A stretch of 64,000 nt of DNA. Origin: Immersiella caudata. Its lineage: Eukaryota > Ascomycota > Sordariomycetes > Sordariales > Lasiosphaeriaceae. The stretch spans positions 2,976,001 through 3,040,000 of the forward strand of contig JAULSU010000004.1 of NCBI GenBank assembly GCA_030512335.1. The letters run 5' to 3'. Made by a program: the position numbers and the translations under genes. Position 1 is the first letter of the stretch. Each line of letters begins with the position of its first letter. The notes beneath the pieces were generated by a model. It had not been told where the DNA came from. It searched no databases and worked only from the letters and a program-made list of their open reading frames with translations. Below, piece after piece: positions 12,375 to 24,437 of this stretch.

Positions 12375-15300
12375 TTACTGTGGAGCCGCCGACGTGGACC
12401 TGTGCTCGTGCTCGCTGCCCTTCATCTCCAGTACGTCACCCTCGGCCTCGACTTCACCCTCACCGTTCTGCGGCTTCTCCTGGAACGTGAATGCATCCGA
12501 CAGGTTGACCGCAAGGAAAGTTTTCGGCAATTTGACCCTAAACACGCGACACGCGTACGCACAGTGCATGAGCATTCTGGTAACGTCTTTTCCCGCAGGG
12601 AGTCCCGCTTCACGGAGTGCATCGGGGGGAGGGGAAGAAAAGGGGTTTGAGCAAAGGGTAAGCTTACTGGTGGAACTTCGCTCTCAGCGTCTCGATCACC
12701 ACCATCCAATCGGCGTGGGCTGTTAGGCTTCGACGAGGAGCGCACCCGATACAATGCCGGCTGTCGAGCTGGACGTCGAGAGGGTCAAAGATATGGCAGC
12801 CGGGGCTGATCGTGATCTTGATGCTGTAGTTGAAGGCCGGAGCCCCCTCGTCGTCAACGGGTGGCTTGGCCGGCATCTCGTAGAGCTCGAACGAGATCTG
12901 CGACAGGTAGTCAAGCTCTGGAATGGTGGCTCTCTTGATCTTAGTTTCGAGGCCACCTTCCAATATGCAGTTGAGCAGCGTGTAGATGTGCGACTCTTTG
13001 GTGAAGTAGATGAAGGACTTAGCTTCATCAGAAGCCTGCATATCCTCAAGGTCTTGCACAATCTCCTTGAGAAGCGGGAGGGTCGTCAAGAGGCCGATCT
13101 CGAGCTAAATCGACGAGGACGAAGTAAGTTTCACAGTCCGCAGACGGCGCAACCATTTCTTCGCAAACGCAGCGACACCACTCACCTTTTCGCTGTCGGA
13201 AATGCCATATTCCTGCGGGCAAATAAAGTCAAACAGAACCTTGGCGAGCTGGTACAGCTCTCGCAGGGGCTCAAACCGAGCGTCAGTCTTCGCTTTGGTC
13301 TGGCTGTTGCCCCTGTGAAGATGAAAGTACTTCTCGGGCGGCTCCGCCTCGCCACCAGACCTCAGCCCGCTGAGGAAGGATCGCCGTCGGAAGATGCGCT
13401 TCACCGTCTTGTGACCCTCCTTTTCATGCTTGTCTGTCGAGGGGCGCTCTGTGCCCTTCTCGGACCAAGACTCCTCGGATACTTTGCAGTGAGAGCCACC
13501 ACCATCTTCCGTGTTGTTTCCTGATGTTGCAAGGTGCTTGCCGTCCTTTGAATGCGTTGTCGAATGGGGCGAGGGCGTCGAGTGCGACGGGTGAGACGGC
13601 TTGGCTTCTTTTGTCTGCGTTGTCGGGACGCCATATTCTTCCTCCAGCATGCTCTTGGGAGGTGTGAAGACCCATTCCAAAAACTGCCGATTGTGGAGGG
13701 CATCGAACTTCATGGTATCGTACAGCTCCGAGATCTTGCTAGGGTCTACCTTCTCACCGTCGCAGAACTCGACAAACAGTTTCTCCCAGCGCTCCTTGAA
13801 CAGCTCGGCATCCTCGCCGCAGCACCAACGCGCCTGTATGTTGTTGACCGCGCTGACCTGCGAGAGTGATCCTAGAGACCCGAGTGACGATAACGAGCCG
13901 CCCGGCCCGCTCTCTCCATTCACCTTCTCCGAACTAGGGTTGCTGATGGCCGTGAGCGAGTTGACGGCACCGCTATATAATTTCGAATAGTTGTGCTGCA
14001 TCACCTTCCGGTGGAAGTTCATGAGCTGCACGACACGAGTCTGGACCTCGGCAGGCTCGGGCATATCGGGCGGCCACGCGAATTGAGGCGGGCGCTCGTT
14101 GCCCTTGCGGAGGAGTCCCTTAAGCTTCTTCTTGACCTTGTCCATCTCGTCCTTGGCCGCATTCGAATCGTCCAGCAGGTCCTTGCGAATGGTGATGAAG
14201 TCCTCAGGCAGATCCTTCTTGTTGAGGAAGCTGGCGGCCCAAATCTGTGCGCTCGTTACAACTCGACGCTCGCTGCTGCTGAAGACATGGACTTCGTCGA
14301 GGACCTCCCTGTTCATTAGGCCGAGGTCGCTTCGCATGCTTTCGCCCAGTTCTTGGGATTGATATCGAGCCGAGTGCGTCGGCTCGCCACCCCATTTGAC
14401 GATGAGCTGCAACTTGTCAAGCACAAGGCTCTCCTCGGCAGCGGTGAACTTGGACATTGTGACTCCGGACAGGGAATCGTGCCTCTTTGGCGGAATCCGG
14501 GGCTTGGAGTTACCGCCCTTCTGCTTTTCGTCCTCGTTCTCCGTCTCCTTGGAGGATTCCTCCCTTACGGCAGGGGAAGAATGGCCCCCAGCCTCTTTTG
14601 TTTCCGTCTTCTTCCTGAACATTGGCTTGATCTGCACCTTGGTGCCGGCCCAACCGCCTTTCTTCACCAAAACATTGCGCAGCGCCTTGAGTTTGCGGCG
14701 GTCTTCGATTCCAGCATTCATGGCGAAGTCGACAGCCTCAAGAACGCTGGCCAGAGCGGGTTCGCCAATGAGGAGAACTTCCTCTTGGTGACCTCTCAGG
14801 AGTTCGATAAAAGGCTCCGTATGGAAAGTAAACTTGTACTTTTGCTTGGGTGTCCGGTCGGCATGGCGGATGACAGATACGACGCCTTTGAGCTTCCAGC
14901 TAGGCTTAGGGGGAGGCGGAGGTGGTGTTTCCTCGGCCTCGATGGCCTCCACGTCCACTGTCTCTTGTTGCAGCGAGGGGCTTGCAGATATGATTGAGGC
15001 TGCCGTGGACGGGGCGCGGTCCTTGACGGATGATGGAAACTGAGTCGCCAGAGGACTAGTCGATTTGCTCCCCAGTTTGGACACCAGCGTAGAATCTGAC
15101 TTTATGTGTGGCAGAGCGTCTGCTGGCGCACCTCGAATGTCCAGACCTCTCTGAAGGTTGGCCTGCCTTTCTAAACTTGTCCGCCCTTGTGTTGCTACCA
15201 GGGCGGCCAGTTCTGTGTCCTTCTTCACCATGGCGGCGCGCACCGCGATAGGGTCTACATCTGACAAGGCGGGAGATGGAATCGGTGGGGTCAGCCCTTC

Positions 15301-17556
15301 CCGGCGGAGCTTCTCTTTGATAAACATTTCCTTGAGGATGTTGGCGCAATGGTCGTAATAGTCGTCGTTGTCTTTGACAAAGCTCCAGCCGTTGACGTCA
15401 ATCACGTAGCTCTTACCTCCAGCGCGCAAGAAATCGAAGCCGCAGACCCGTTGACCAAAGGTGGTGCTGATCTTGCTTGCAATTTCTTTCTCTTCGTTGC
15501 TCAGCTCTGTCACGTAGCGCACTTCCTTACCGTGGGTGTTGCGGCGCACGACACCGTCGACGACGGGTGACTTGCGCGTTTCGGCGTGGCAGTACGATGG
15601 CCCGACGGTGTACGCCTTGACGTCTTCAGCATTGTCCACTTGCATAAAGCGTTCGTAGATGAAGCTCTCATTGGGCTGCGTGATGGCACGAGGCACTGTG
15701 AGGTCTGGGACATACTCGCTGCTCTTGTTGCCAATCTTTCGGAACAGCTTACGAGCACCTCCTCCAGCAGACGAGGGGAAATAGATGATGATGTTATGGT
15801 CTTCACCACTCGTTGGCTTCTCGACGAAGGGCTTCTTGATTAGAGTCCCATCCACCGAGAGGATATCGCCATCATCGAGCAGCTCAACCTTGCGGGGGGC
15901 CATGGTCTTGGCGCTGGACGGTTCGGGATCTGTGGGCTCAAACGACACACCGCTGATCTCTCTGATATGCTTCGAGACTTCGGGTGTAAGCAGACGCGGT
16001 CCGCCGTCCCGGTTTACCTCGATACGCTGGGGCGTGGAAACGCCAATCCGATCGAGTAAACGCAAACAGATGCGACGGTCCCATAAGATCTTTTGCATGG
16101 GGACATCGTTGACGCAAAACGGCTTTCGGGCCTTAACGTAAGCTACTGCTTTATCGAGGGGAAATCCATCCGAGTAGAACGATATAAGGTAGTCACTGAA
16201 GGAACGGTAAGCCTCGAGCCGGCAGGCATACCTATCAGTGCTGTTTGACTCACCATATAGGCCAATTTTCCACATCTGAAGATAGAGGGGTCAGCGATTT
16301 TCACACAAGACGTGCAGGCAAAGCGACAAACCTTCGTCAAGAATGACCTTGTCACCAAACACGCACACATCAAACTCCCGATTTTGGATCAAGCGGTTGA
16401 GGATATTCCTGCTCGGTTTGCTTCGTGCCTTGATGTCCAACGCGCAGACACCAATGACGCCCCACGGGGCTGGCTTCACTTCCTCTTTCTCTGGCCGGTC
16501 CCGATGGCCCATGGCGCGGTCGCTGCTGGGACTGTGGCTGCTAGCCGCAGTACTGCCACTGAACCGTCTCTTAGCCCTGCTCCTTGATCTGGTCGGCAGT
16601 GACCGTGGCGCCGGGCCCACGGCGACACCAGCACCGGAACCGGGGCCGGCTTGTTGGGCTTGCACCGCCTGTCCTCCCGGCTTCTTGATCAAGTCGTTGA
16701 GGTTGTGGGACTCCCGAGGCGTAAGATGGTGGGTGCCAACTTGAGCCCCCTGGCTGGCAGTTGTGACAGTCATATTGGAGACGCTCGCTTCGGGTTGGGC
16801 AGTGGCCTTAACTCCGCCCGTGGAGGAGGATGAGGTGGCCATGAGGCCAGATGCGGCGCGGTGAGACGGGGCCACGGCGCCGGTGGTACTGTTGCTATCG
16901 CTGCCGTTGGCCGAGGCCGCCGAGCTGGGCACCCCGCGCGCGCTGGCCAAGCTATACATGGAGCTGACGCTGACTCGGTGACTGGCGTTTGCGTCCGAGA
17001 AAGAAGACCGGCTGCTGATACCCAGCGCTGGTTCTGGGAGGTAGCTTTCCTGGGCAGCCGGTTCGCTGCTTCTGTTTGCGCCTGGCTGCAGGCGCGGCGT
17101 TTCGAAGTCGCCCGACTCGGTTGTCGCGGCGGAAAGCCGAGGGTCGATGGCGAAGTCTCGGGGGGAGGTGGAGAGGACACCACCGTGGTCCGTTAGAACT
17201 GACGCAGAGGCAGATTCGTCATGTCCAGCAGCCTCAGAGCTTAAATACTCTTGGCGCAGGTTCTTTAGGTTTTGTAGGGACGTGGAAGATGAGCCTTGAG
17301 GAGCGGTGGAGAGCGGCGGTGGCATCGATAGGCTTGCAGGTTCGGCGTGCGCCTCGGTGGTGTTGGGTTCGGCGTGGCGACCCTTTGTAGCGACGGCAGC
17401 CGCAGCAGACGAAGGAAAACCGTGCGAAGTCGACTCGGTATGCTGCGGAGGCTTCGACCGTGGAGCGTTGGTCTGGGAGGAGCCACCTTCGGTAGGTAAA
17501 GGCGCTCCCGAATGGTTAGAGTTGGAGCCACCAGAGCTGGACGCCATGTTGGGCAA
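12375..17556 (-). CDS. VIP1: inositol hexakisphosphate / diphosphoinositol-pentakisphosphate kinase (VIP1/Asp1/PPIP5K)
   Basis: Cytosolic bifunctional enzyme: an ATP-grasp kinase adds a beta-phosphate to IP6/IP7, and a histidine-acid-phosphatase-like domain removes it, tuning inositol pyrophosphates. Exons: 17556-16332, 16275-16254 (a 22-nt microexon), 16195-13186, 13104-12668 and 12537-12375; they sum to 1618 aa. Residues 1 to about 360 are a Ser/Thr-rich, probably disordered extension. The kinase follows (GVIGVCALDIKARSKP, FGDKVILDE, FCVNDVPMQK, FDFLRAGGKSYVIDVNGWSFVK). The phosphatase has RHADRTPK near residue 859 and FTKESHIYTLLN near 1457. Junctions restore KVILDE-DVENWPI-CDYLISFYSDGFPLDKA and FHQ-VKLPKTF. 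A second ATG at 17547 is equally possible. It is divergent from UTP21. Family identity is very secure. Confidence 0.95.
16254..16275 (-). other. VIP1: 22-nt microexon of VIP1
   Basis: This segment has a CAG acceptor before it and a GTGAGT donor after it, between introns of 56 and 58 bp. It supplies DVENWPI, the conserved kinase-domain segment expected between KVILDE and CDYLISFY. Without it the frame and the motif are lost, so the microexon is required. Confidence 0.85.
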
Positions 17557-18778
17557 CAGGCGCGAACGAGGTCCTAGCCCTGAATTCCTATGCCGTGGTA
17601 CACTGCTGTTGGATGCGGATTGTTTACAAACGGGACGACAATGGGTGGTCGAAAGAGGGAGGGAGGGAATGGGTGAGTGGTGGCAACCCGAAGTCGTGCA
17701 AATTTACAATCACCCCGACCACATCCTAGCCAGACCAAGGCCAGGAAAGCGGCCCCTCCACTGCAGATGCTCCTCCAGGCTGCTCTTGTCACCCGTCCTT
17801 GTCGGGGTCTAAGGTCCCTAGCACGAGTTGGACAGCTTTCTAGACCAGGCGAATTCCGCAAATCTGCAGTCTGAAGTCCACATGCAAATCCTTGCGGTTC
17901 TTTGTGGTAGAACAGAAACGCGGACACTACCAACGTCGTCCATCGACTAAGGGTCGGATTGGCTCGCTGGGGCAATCAAGGAGTCAGGGCTAAAACCTGA
18001 TGGTCTGGTCACACTTTCCCACGGCAGACGTTTTTGCTCCAACCAGGCGATAACTTTGGAGATGACGAAGGGAGCCAGGAGACACTCCTCTGGTCGGAAT
18101 TGCAGGGGTCTTTGACCTTAGAGCTCTCGGTGTTTCTTAGTGGTGGAGGGGCTCAAAAAGAAGCAGGATGACGCTGTTCATTCCTGGAGGGTTAGACAGG
18201 GGTGTCAGTGAGGGGTATGTCAGCCACGTCGGCGGGGCATCCATGCCAACGAGGTCGGCGTATTTCATCTGTTATCAATTTCTGCGAGTCTCCCGATGCT
18301 TCATGTTTTTAACACCATTCGGGTGTTCACCAAACGCTGATGCATTGGGTTCTAGACCAGGAGGCAAGAAACCATGCAGCTCGCTCGGGTGGTCGCGTGA
18401 CCTCTTTCCCGCTCTGATGTGCTAGGATCTTGATAGGCAGATTGGGAGCTCGCGACGCAAGTACCCGGTCACCCAGTGTCGTCGTGCAACATGGCGGTCA
18501 AGAAGGAATTTAGCGCGGAAGCGGCTCCGTTGTTGGACGGCCGAGGGGTCGGCACATGGGCCGGATATCGGTTTTGTGCGAGGGGCTTGACGCCGCAGAT
18601 GCGGGTCGGCCGGGGTGGGGGCTACCCCAACCTGTGTGGCTGAAAAAAAAAATCTGGACCCAGCGAGACTATCAAAAAATTTGGGATCGAGAATCCAATT
18701 CACGATCGTAAGACATTACAAGCTGCATGAACGAGTTTGGCGTGTCGAGAGCTTCTTTGAAGCTTACAGCCTCACAAG
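17557..18778. promoter_or_regulatory. divergent intergenic region VIP1 / UTP21
   Basis: About 1.2 kb separates the start codons of VIP1 (-) and UTP21 (+), so it must hold both promoters. An A9-type run sits near 18645. I see no canonical TATA box at a convincing distance. No other gene is recognisable. Confidence 0.5.
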
Positions 18779-21700
18779 ATGCCTCATTCCGACCCTGAGC
18801 ACCCATCAATAAAGCGACTGAAGCTCGATGGCGCCGCAAAACCCTCGCGGACCGCAAGCAGGGGCTCTGCCATCTTCGCACCCTTTCGCGTATGTAGAAA
18901 CTCGATGCCGTCGGCCGAGGTAAGAACCTCGCTCAAGGCGCCTGCTGACACTCCTCTTCTTGCTGTAGACTGTCGGTTTAGTATCTCCGACGGGCGTCCC
19001 CTTCGCGTCGATTCCCCTCGGCAAAACAACGTTCCAAATCACGACCTCAGTCGGCCGATCCCTACAGACCTACGACCTCAAGCGCGGCCTCAACCTTGTT
19101 TTCGTGACACGTCCACAGACCCCCGCCGATATCACCGCCACATTTGCTTGGAAAGAGAAGGTCTTCGCCGCCTGGGGCGATGCGCGCCATGGCGAACCCC
19201 AAGGCCTTTGGGCCTTCCAGCGTGGAAAGAAGGTTGCCGAGCTTGAGATGCCCGCCGATTTGGACGAGCCCGTCCGCCAAATTCTCGTGTTTGGCTCCTG
19301 GATTGTGGCATGCGCCTTGACGAGGGTGGAGGTGTGGAAGTCGCAAACTCTGGAGCACTATACCACCATATTCTCGACTGCTGCCAAGAAAGGCGACAAC
19401 GAGCTGACTGGTGGTGTCTGCAACATGCCGACCTATCTCAACAAGGTCTTTGTCGGCCGCGCGGATGGGTGGGTTGAGATCTGGAATGTCAGCACAGGAA
19501 AGTTGATATATACTATTCTCCCACCAACACCTGGCTGCGGAGCCGTCACCTGCATGGAGCCAACCCCGGCATTGTCGCTTCTGGCCATTGCGTACTCCGC
19601 GGGGCCCCTAGTTATCCAGAATGTGCTTACCGATAAACCAGCATTGCGTCTCCATGCCGGCACCGAGGAGGTACCGGTTACAAGCATCTCGTTCCGAAGT
19701 GATGGGCAGGGAGCCGGGCAGGACGGGAGGAAGGACGGTGTAATGGCGACCGCCACCAACCTTGGAGGGGATGTCACGTTCTGGGATCTTAACAAAGGCG
19801 GAAGGATAATGGGAATTTTGCGAAGCGCACACAACCCACCATCTCGAACGGACCCCACGGTCCGCGGTGGTATCAGCAGGGCTGAATTTCTCGCAGGGCA
19901 ACCTGTAATCCTAACGAGCGGTCTCGACAACTCGCTCAAATCCTGGATCTTTGACGAGACCCCCTATTCTCCAGTCCCGCGCACCTTGCACATGCGCAGC
20001 GGCCATGCGGCCCCGGTGAGTCGTCTGCAGTTCCTGCCCTCCGATTTCGACGGTGCCGAGTGTGGGAACAAGTGGCTCCTCAGTGCTGGCAAAGACCGTA
20101 GTCTATGGGGTTGGAGTTTGCGTCGGGACGGGCAAAGCACGGAGTTGAGCCAGGGCAACATACGAAAGAAGGCGTCCAAGATGGGAATCCTAGCCGGTGG
20201 CTCGCTAGGTGGGCGCGGGCCGAGCACGACACTAGAAGATCTCAAAGCCCCCGAAATTACATGCATTGCATCGTCTCTGAATCGCGACGGAGGCATGGGC
20301 GCGATGCCTGGTAAGCAGCCTGTCTGGGACAAGGGTAACGACAAAGCCAGGCCTTCCAACGCCGAGTTGAGTGGGACAACGGGTTGGGAGAGTGTTGTTA
20401 CAGCGCATAAAGATGACGCTTGCGCCCGCACGTGGTTCTGGGGGAGAAAGAAGGCTGGACGATGGGCATTCAAAACCGGCGACGGCGAGCATGTGTCTAC
20501 TGTCGCCATCAGCCAGTGTGGCACCTTCGCATTGGTCGGATCAGTTGGGGGCAGCGTTGATATGTACAACTTACAGTCTGGACGGCATCGACAAAGGTTT
20601 CCCTCCAAACTTACCCCTGCGCAGTTGCGCCAGGTCAAAATGCAGCAGTTGAAGGCTCTGGACAAGGTGAATCAACTTCAGTCCCATGGCAGGATATCCT
20701 TCACTCCTGGAACAGGGAGACACACAGCTGCCGTCACTGGCATCGTCATCGACCCTCTTAACCGAACCGTCACCTCTTGCTCTCTGGATGGAAAGATCAA
20801 GTTCTGGGATCTCGCCACCGGTAGCTTGGTCGACCAAATCGACTGGGCGCCCATGACAAAAATTACCGGCTGCCGCTACCACCCTGGGAACGACTTGATC
20901 GCCTTCTCGTGCGACGATTCTTCCATCCGAGTCGTTGACGTCGAGACCCGGCAGACAATCCGTGAACTCTGGGGCTGCCGCGGCGACATTAACGACTTTT
21001 GCTTCTCCAACGACGGTCGCTGGATCGTCGCCGCCGCCCAAGACGCCATCGTCCGTGTATGGGACCTGCCCACCAGCCACCTGATTGATGCTTTCAAGCT
21101 TGAACGGCCCTGCACCGCCCTCGCCTTCTCTCTCACCGGCGAATACCTTGCCGGAGCCAGTGAAGGCGAACTAGGCGTCCACATATGGACAAACCGCACC
21201 CTCTTCAAGCACGTCCCCACCCGCCAGATCTCCGAGAAGGAAATCGGCACCATATCCGCCCCCACCACCTCAGGCGAAGGCGGTGAAGGGATCCTCGAAG
21301 CCGCCTTCGAGGAGGATGCACCCGACGACGACGGCGACGACGCCGTCTCCGCCCCCGTCGTCGACCAGCTCAGCAAAGATATGATGACTCTCTCCATGGT
21401 GCCCAAGAGCAAATGGCAAACCCTCCTTCACATCGATCTCATCAAGCAGCGCAATAAGCCGAAGGAACCGCCCAAGGCGCCGGAGAAAGCCCCCTTTTTC
21501 CTGCCCTCCGTAGGGACGAATCCTTTAGGTCGTGATCTTCTCGACGCACCAGATGCCAAAGCCGCGGCTAAGGAAACGGGCGCGTCTAGAATCACAAAAC
21601 TGGATCAGACAAGGGCAGAGCAGCTGTTTACGTCGAAGTTGCTGTCGGGCGCGCCTACAGGTGATTGTAAGACCCACTTTCCCCTTTTCTGACCGCTGGC

Positions 21701-22082
21701 ATATTCTGGTTGCTGACGTGGAGTTTTCTTCGCTATAGATACGAGCTTCATCGAACACTTGAAATCACTATCCCCATCCACGGCCGACCTCGAGCTTCGC
21801 TCCTTGTCCATGGGCGAGGGGGACGACGAGGAGGCCAATGAGCTTCTGCATTTTATCCGGGCGCTGACCAGCCGGCTCCTGGCGAGGCGGGACTATGAGC
21901 TGACGCAGGCGTGGATGACGGTGTTTTTGCGGTTACATTTTGACTTGATCATGGAGAACGAGTCGTTGCTGAAGGATTTGGCCACATGGCGAGAGCATCA
22001 AAAGAAGGAGAAGGAAAGACTAGATGGGCTTGTAGGGTACTGCGGTGGTGTTGTTGGGTTTCTCAGGAGTCCAAGGACCTGA
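18779..22082 (+). CDS. UTP21: U3 snoRNP / SSU processome WD40 protein Utp21 (WDR36)
   Basis: Nucleolar component of the small-subunit processome (the UTP-B subcomplex with Pwp2, Utp12, Utp13, Utp6 and Utp18), needed for 18S pre-rRNA processing. Exons 18779-18889, 18969-21666 and 21739-22082 give 1050 aa; introns are 79 and 72 bp. The first junction rebuilds FAPFR-TVGLVSPTGVPFASIPLGKTTFQI, the standard family N-terminus, and the second rebuilds GDYTSFIEHLKSLSPSTADLELR. WD40 repeats fill the first roughly 750 residues (several FWDL, VRVWDLP and SVDMYNLQSG repeat ends). An acidic linker follows, then the Utp21-specific C-terminal domain from about residue 840 (MVPKSKWQTLLHIDLIKQRN) to HFDLIMENESLL near the end. 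Length is somewhat above the yeast protein. It ends 274 bp from the convergent permease. Confidence 0.95.
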
Positions 22083-22355
22083 GCCAAGGGTGTGAATTAG
22101 AATATTTGTGCACGTCTCTCTGAGCATGTATATTTGGAGAAACTGAGTTGCATGGCGACGCCAATGCTGTGTCTGAGAAATGGTCGTTAGGGATATCGAT
22201 TGCGTTCCATACTAGGGTATCCATCTGTTTGCGGGCGTGTTTCGCCTCGAATCTAACCAAAAAGCCAATCCAAGAAACGCTCAAAGGCATTTCTGCCATT
22301 TGATAGTAACGTCAGCAGATTTGTTCAGGATAGCTGTGCAGAATTGGATGACGAC

Positions 22356-24437
22356 TTACGATGGTTTGGTAGGAACAAAGTTTCTTTGGTACTCTTCAAT
22401 CTCGTCAAGGTTTTCGTACAGGTCTATTGTCGCTGCCTTGCGGAAGTGTGTTCGCATAACGATCTTGTAGCCCAGAAAGAGAATCGGACAGACAAATATC
22501 ATCGTGTACCTGGGTTGGTAGGTTAGGGTCAGTTCATATTAGCTAGCAACTCAGAAAGGGCCTGTCTTACGAGAATAAAAAGGTTGGGACATTCCAGTTA
22601 CCTGGCAGAAAGACAGTGTAACCGCCAACAAATGTCATGATGAAGCAACCGGTCAAGCCATACCATGCGGCATATGGCTGACACATAGCTCTGTACGGCA
22701 AGTCATCCCGGTTGATGCCCTGGGCACGCAGAGCGCTGTACCATCGGAGGTAGGTGACGCAGATGGCGCTGAAATTGATGAGCTGTGAGGCCGTTACAAG
22801 GTTGACAAACCACTGCAACACTATAGCAGCGTTGTTGGACACTTGAAGGAGGCTTAACAAAGCGATAGCCAAGACTAGGAGCACTGCATTGTATGGTACA
22901 CCGAGGCGATTGCATCGTGTGAAGATACGGGGCGCCTTACCCTCGAGTGCCAGCCCGAATAGGGAGCGGGAGGCGCAGTAGACGTAGCTGTTGCCGGCGG
23001 AAAATGCGGCCGTCAGAACCATGGCGTTGACGATGTCGGGCAAGATGCGGATCTGAAGACGGTTCATGGCGACAACATAAGGACTGGCAGCGGCGCCAGG
23101 TTTGCCAGCACTGAAGGCGGCCATCATTTCCGCATCATCATACGGCACCAAAATTCCTACCGCTAGTGACCCGAGCACAAAGAAGGTTGTCACTGTGGCA
23201 AACATCAGCTCATTATGTCTTTGTTGGGAAACCCCACCCCGCCTCGGGGATCGAGAGAGAGTTCTGTTCCGGAGGCAATGGAAAAAGAGACAGAAAGGGA
23301 GGAAACTCGCTCCAATATCGACTTACGACGATAGAAAACGGCGTTGAAGGCCCGTGGCATAATCACACGCGGATTCTCGGCCTCGCCAGCTGCCATGCTG
23401 ACGTAGTCAGGTCCAGCAATAGTGAAGGAGGCCAGGATAAGACACTGGAGAAAGCCAAGGAAGCGGCCGAGCGCGCCATCGTGGTAGAGCGTCGCGAATG
23501 CGCCAGGCTCGCTCCAGTACCGGAAACCGAAACGATCATGAAGTGGATTGCCACCGAGCATGACGATAAAGGTAAAAATCAGGAGGCCGACGATGAGCAG
23601 CATCTTGCCCAGTGCGGACCAGAATTCCGCCTCTCCATACCATTTCACGGCAAGCAGGTTGATGAGACTGGCTTTTCAGTTAGCTTCCCTAGGGTTGCCA
23701 AAGCCCCTCGAGAGTGAACGTACCCGTAAAGACCCATGATGATGACGATCATCGCAGCCGTCGGTATGATATCGGTCCAGTAGTGTATGATGACATTGCA
23801 AGCCGTGATTTCAAACGGGACCATGGCAGCCTCGAAGACGAAGAAGTTCCAGCCTGCAGCGAAACCCATAGCATCATCCACGTAGCGACCAGCAAAGCGG
23901 ATGAACGGCGACGAGATGGGAAGATATGTCACCATTTCTGCCATGCATAGGGTGACAGCAAGAATGAAGGTGCACCTTTCGGGCGGGTGTCAGCCAGTGT
24001 TTATCCTGAGAATGAGAGAGTGCGTGGTTTTGGCGCGTACCATATCGTGAAAGCCATGAACAGACTCGCTGGTCCGCCATTCATCAGGCCTCTTCCAATC
24101 TGAACATAGAGTGCTGTGCCAATGGTTCCTCCGATGCCTAGGCTGCACATCAGTACTTGGCGTTCTGGGCTCAGGGGCAAAGCTTGTTTACTCGGGGGTG
24201 CGTACCGATCAACTGGATGTGGCGCGATTTTAGCTTCCGATGGGTCTGATCCCCCGCAACGAAGGGGGATTCGCGCGAGGTGATGGGTGTACCCTTCTCT
24301 GGAGGAGAACCCTTCTCGAAGTTATTGGGAGGGGTGCTGTACTTGGCCAGCGGCGCACCATCCTTTCCGGATCTAAAGGACGAGACGGACGGGTCACGAG
24401 CACCATCCACCCCATGGTCGACTGCTGAGGACGACAT
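22356..24437 (-). CDS. amino-acid permease, yeast amino acid transporter (YAT/AA_permease) family
   Basis: Plasma-membrane proton-coupled amino-acid importer by family; substrate unknown. Six exons: 24437-24206, 24137-24041, 23975-23724, 23667-23327, 23192-22571 and 22509-22356; 565 aa. About 75 cytosolic Ser/Pro-rich residues precede TM1, where the junction QLI-GIGGTIGTALYV restores the Gly-rich motif of APC transporters. Further hallmarks are TLCMAEMVTYLPISSPFIRFAGRYVDDAMGFAAGWN, ASFTIAGPDYVSMAAGEAENPR and SAGNSYVYCASRSLFGLALEGKAPRIF. About twelve hydrophobic segments are visible, and the C-tail ends with YENLDEIEEYQRNFVPTKPS. Introns 1, 2, 3 and 5 are 56-68 bp. Intron 4 is 134 bp and matches an intron of the GH92 gene (see findings). 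The closest subfamily (general, proline or dicarboxylic permease) cannot be told by eye. Confidence 0.92.
23193..23326 (-). repeat. permease intron 4, copy 1 of an introner-like element
   Basis: This 134-bp intron runs from GTAAGT to GCCACAG. Its first 70 bases and last 25 bases align with the 134-bp GH92 intron at 55206-55339, including GTCTCTTTTTCC, TTGCCT, AACTCTCT and ATAATGAGCTGAT. The middle is diverged and here carries a CCCCG/CGGGG hairpin. Both copies lie in the sense orientation of their host genes. Confidence 0.75.

Noticed and set aside
12538..12667. VIP1 intron 4 (130 bp) as a third copy of the shared element
   Set aside because: Length is similar but its sequence lacks the GTCTCTTTTTCC and ATAATGAGCTGAT blocks; no alignment beyond splice sites.
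14353..14997. 214-codon plus-strand frame inside VIP1
   Set aside because: Antisense shadow of the VIP1 phosphatase-domain exon; no independent motif.
19433..21412. Several 170-230-codon minus-strand frames under UTP21
   Set aside because: All are antisense shadows of the long WD40 coding exon; codon bias of the sense gene keeps them open.
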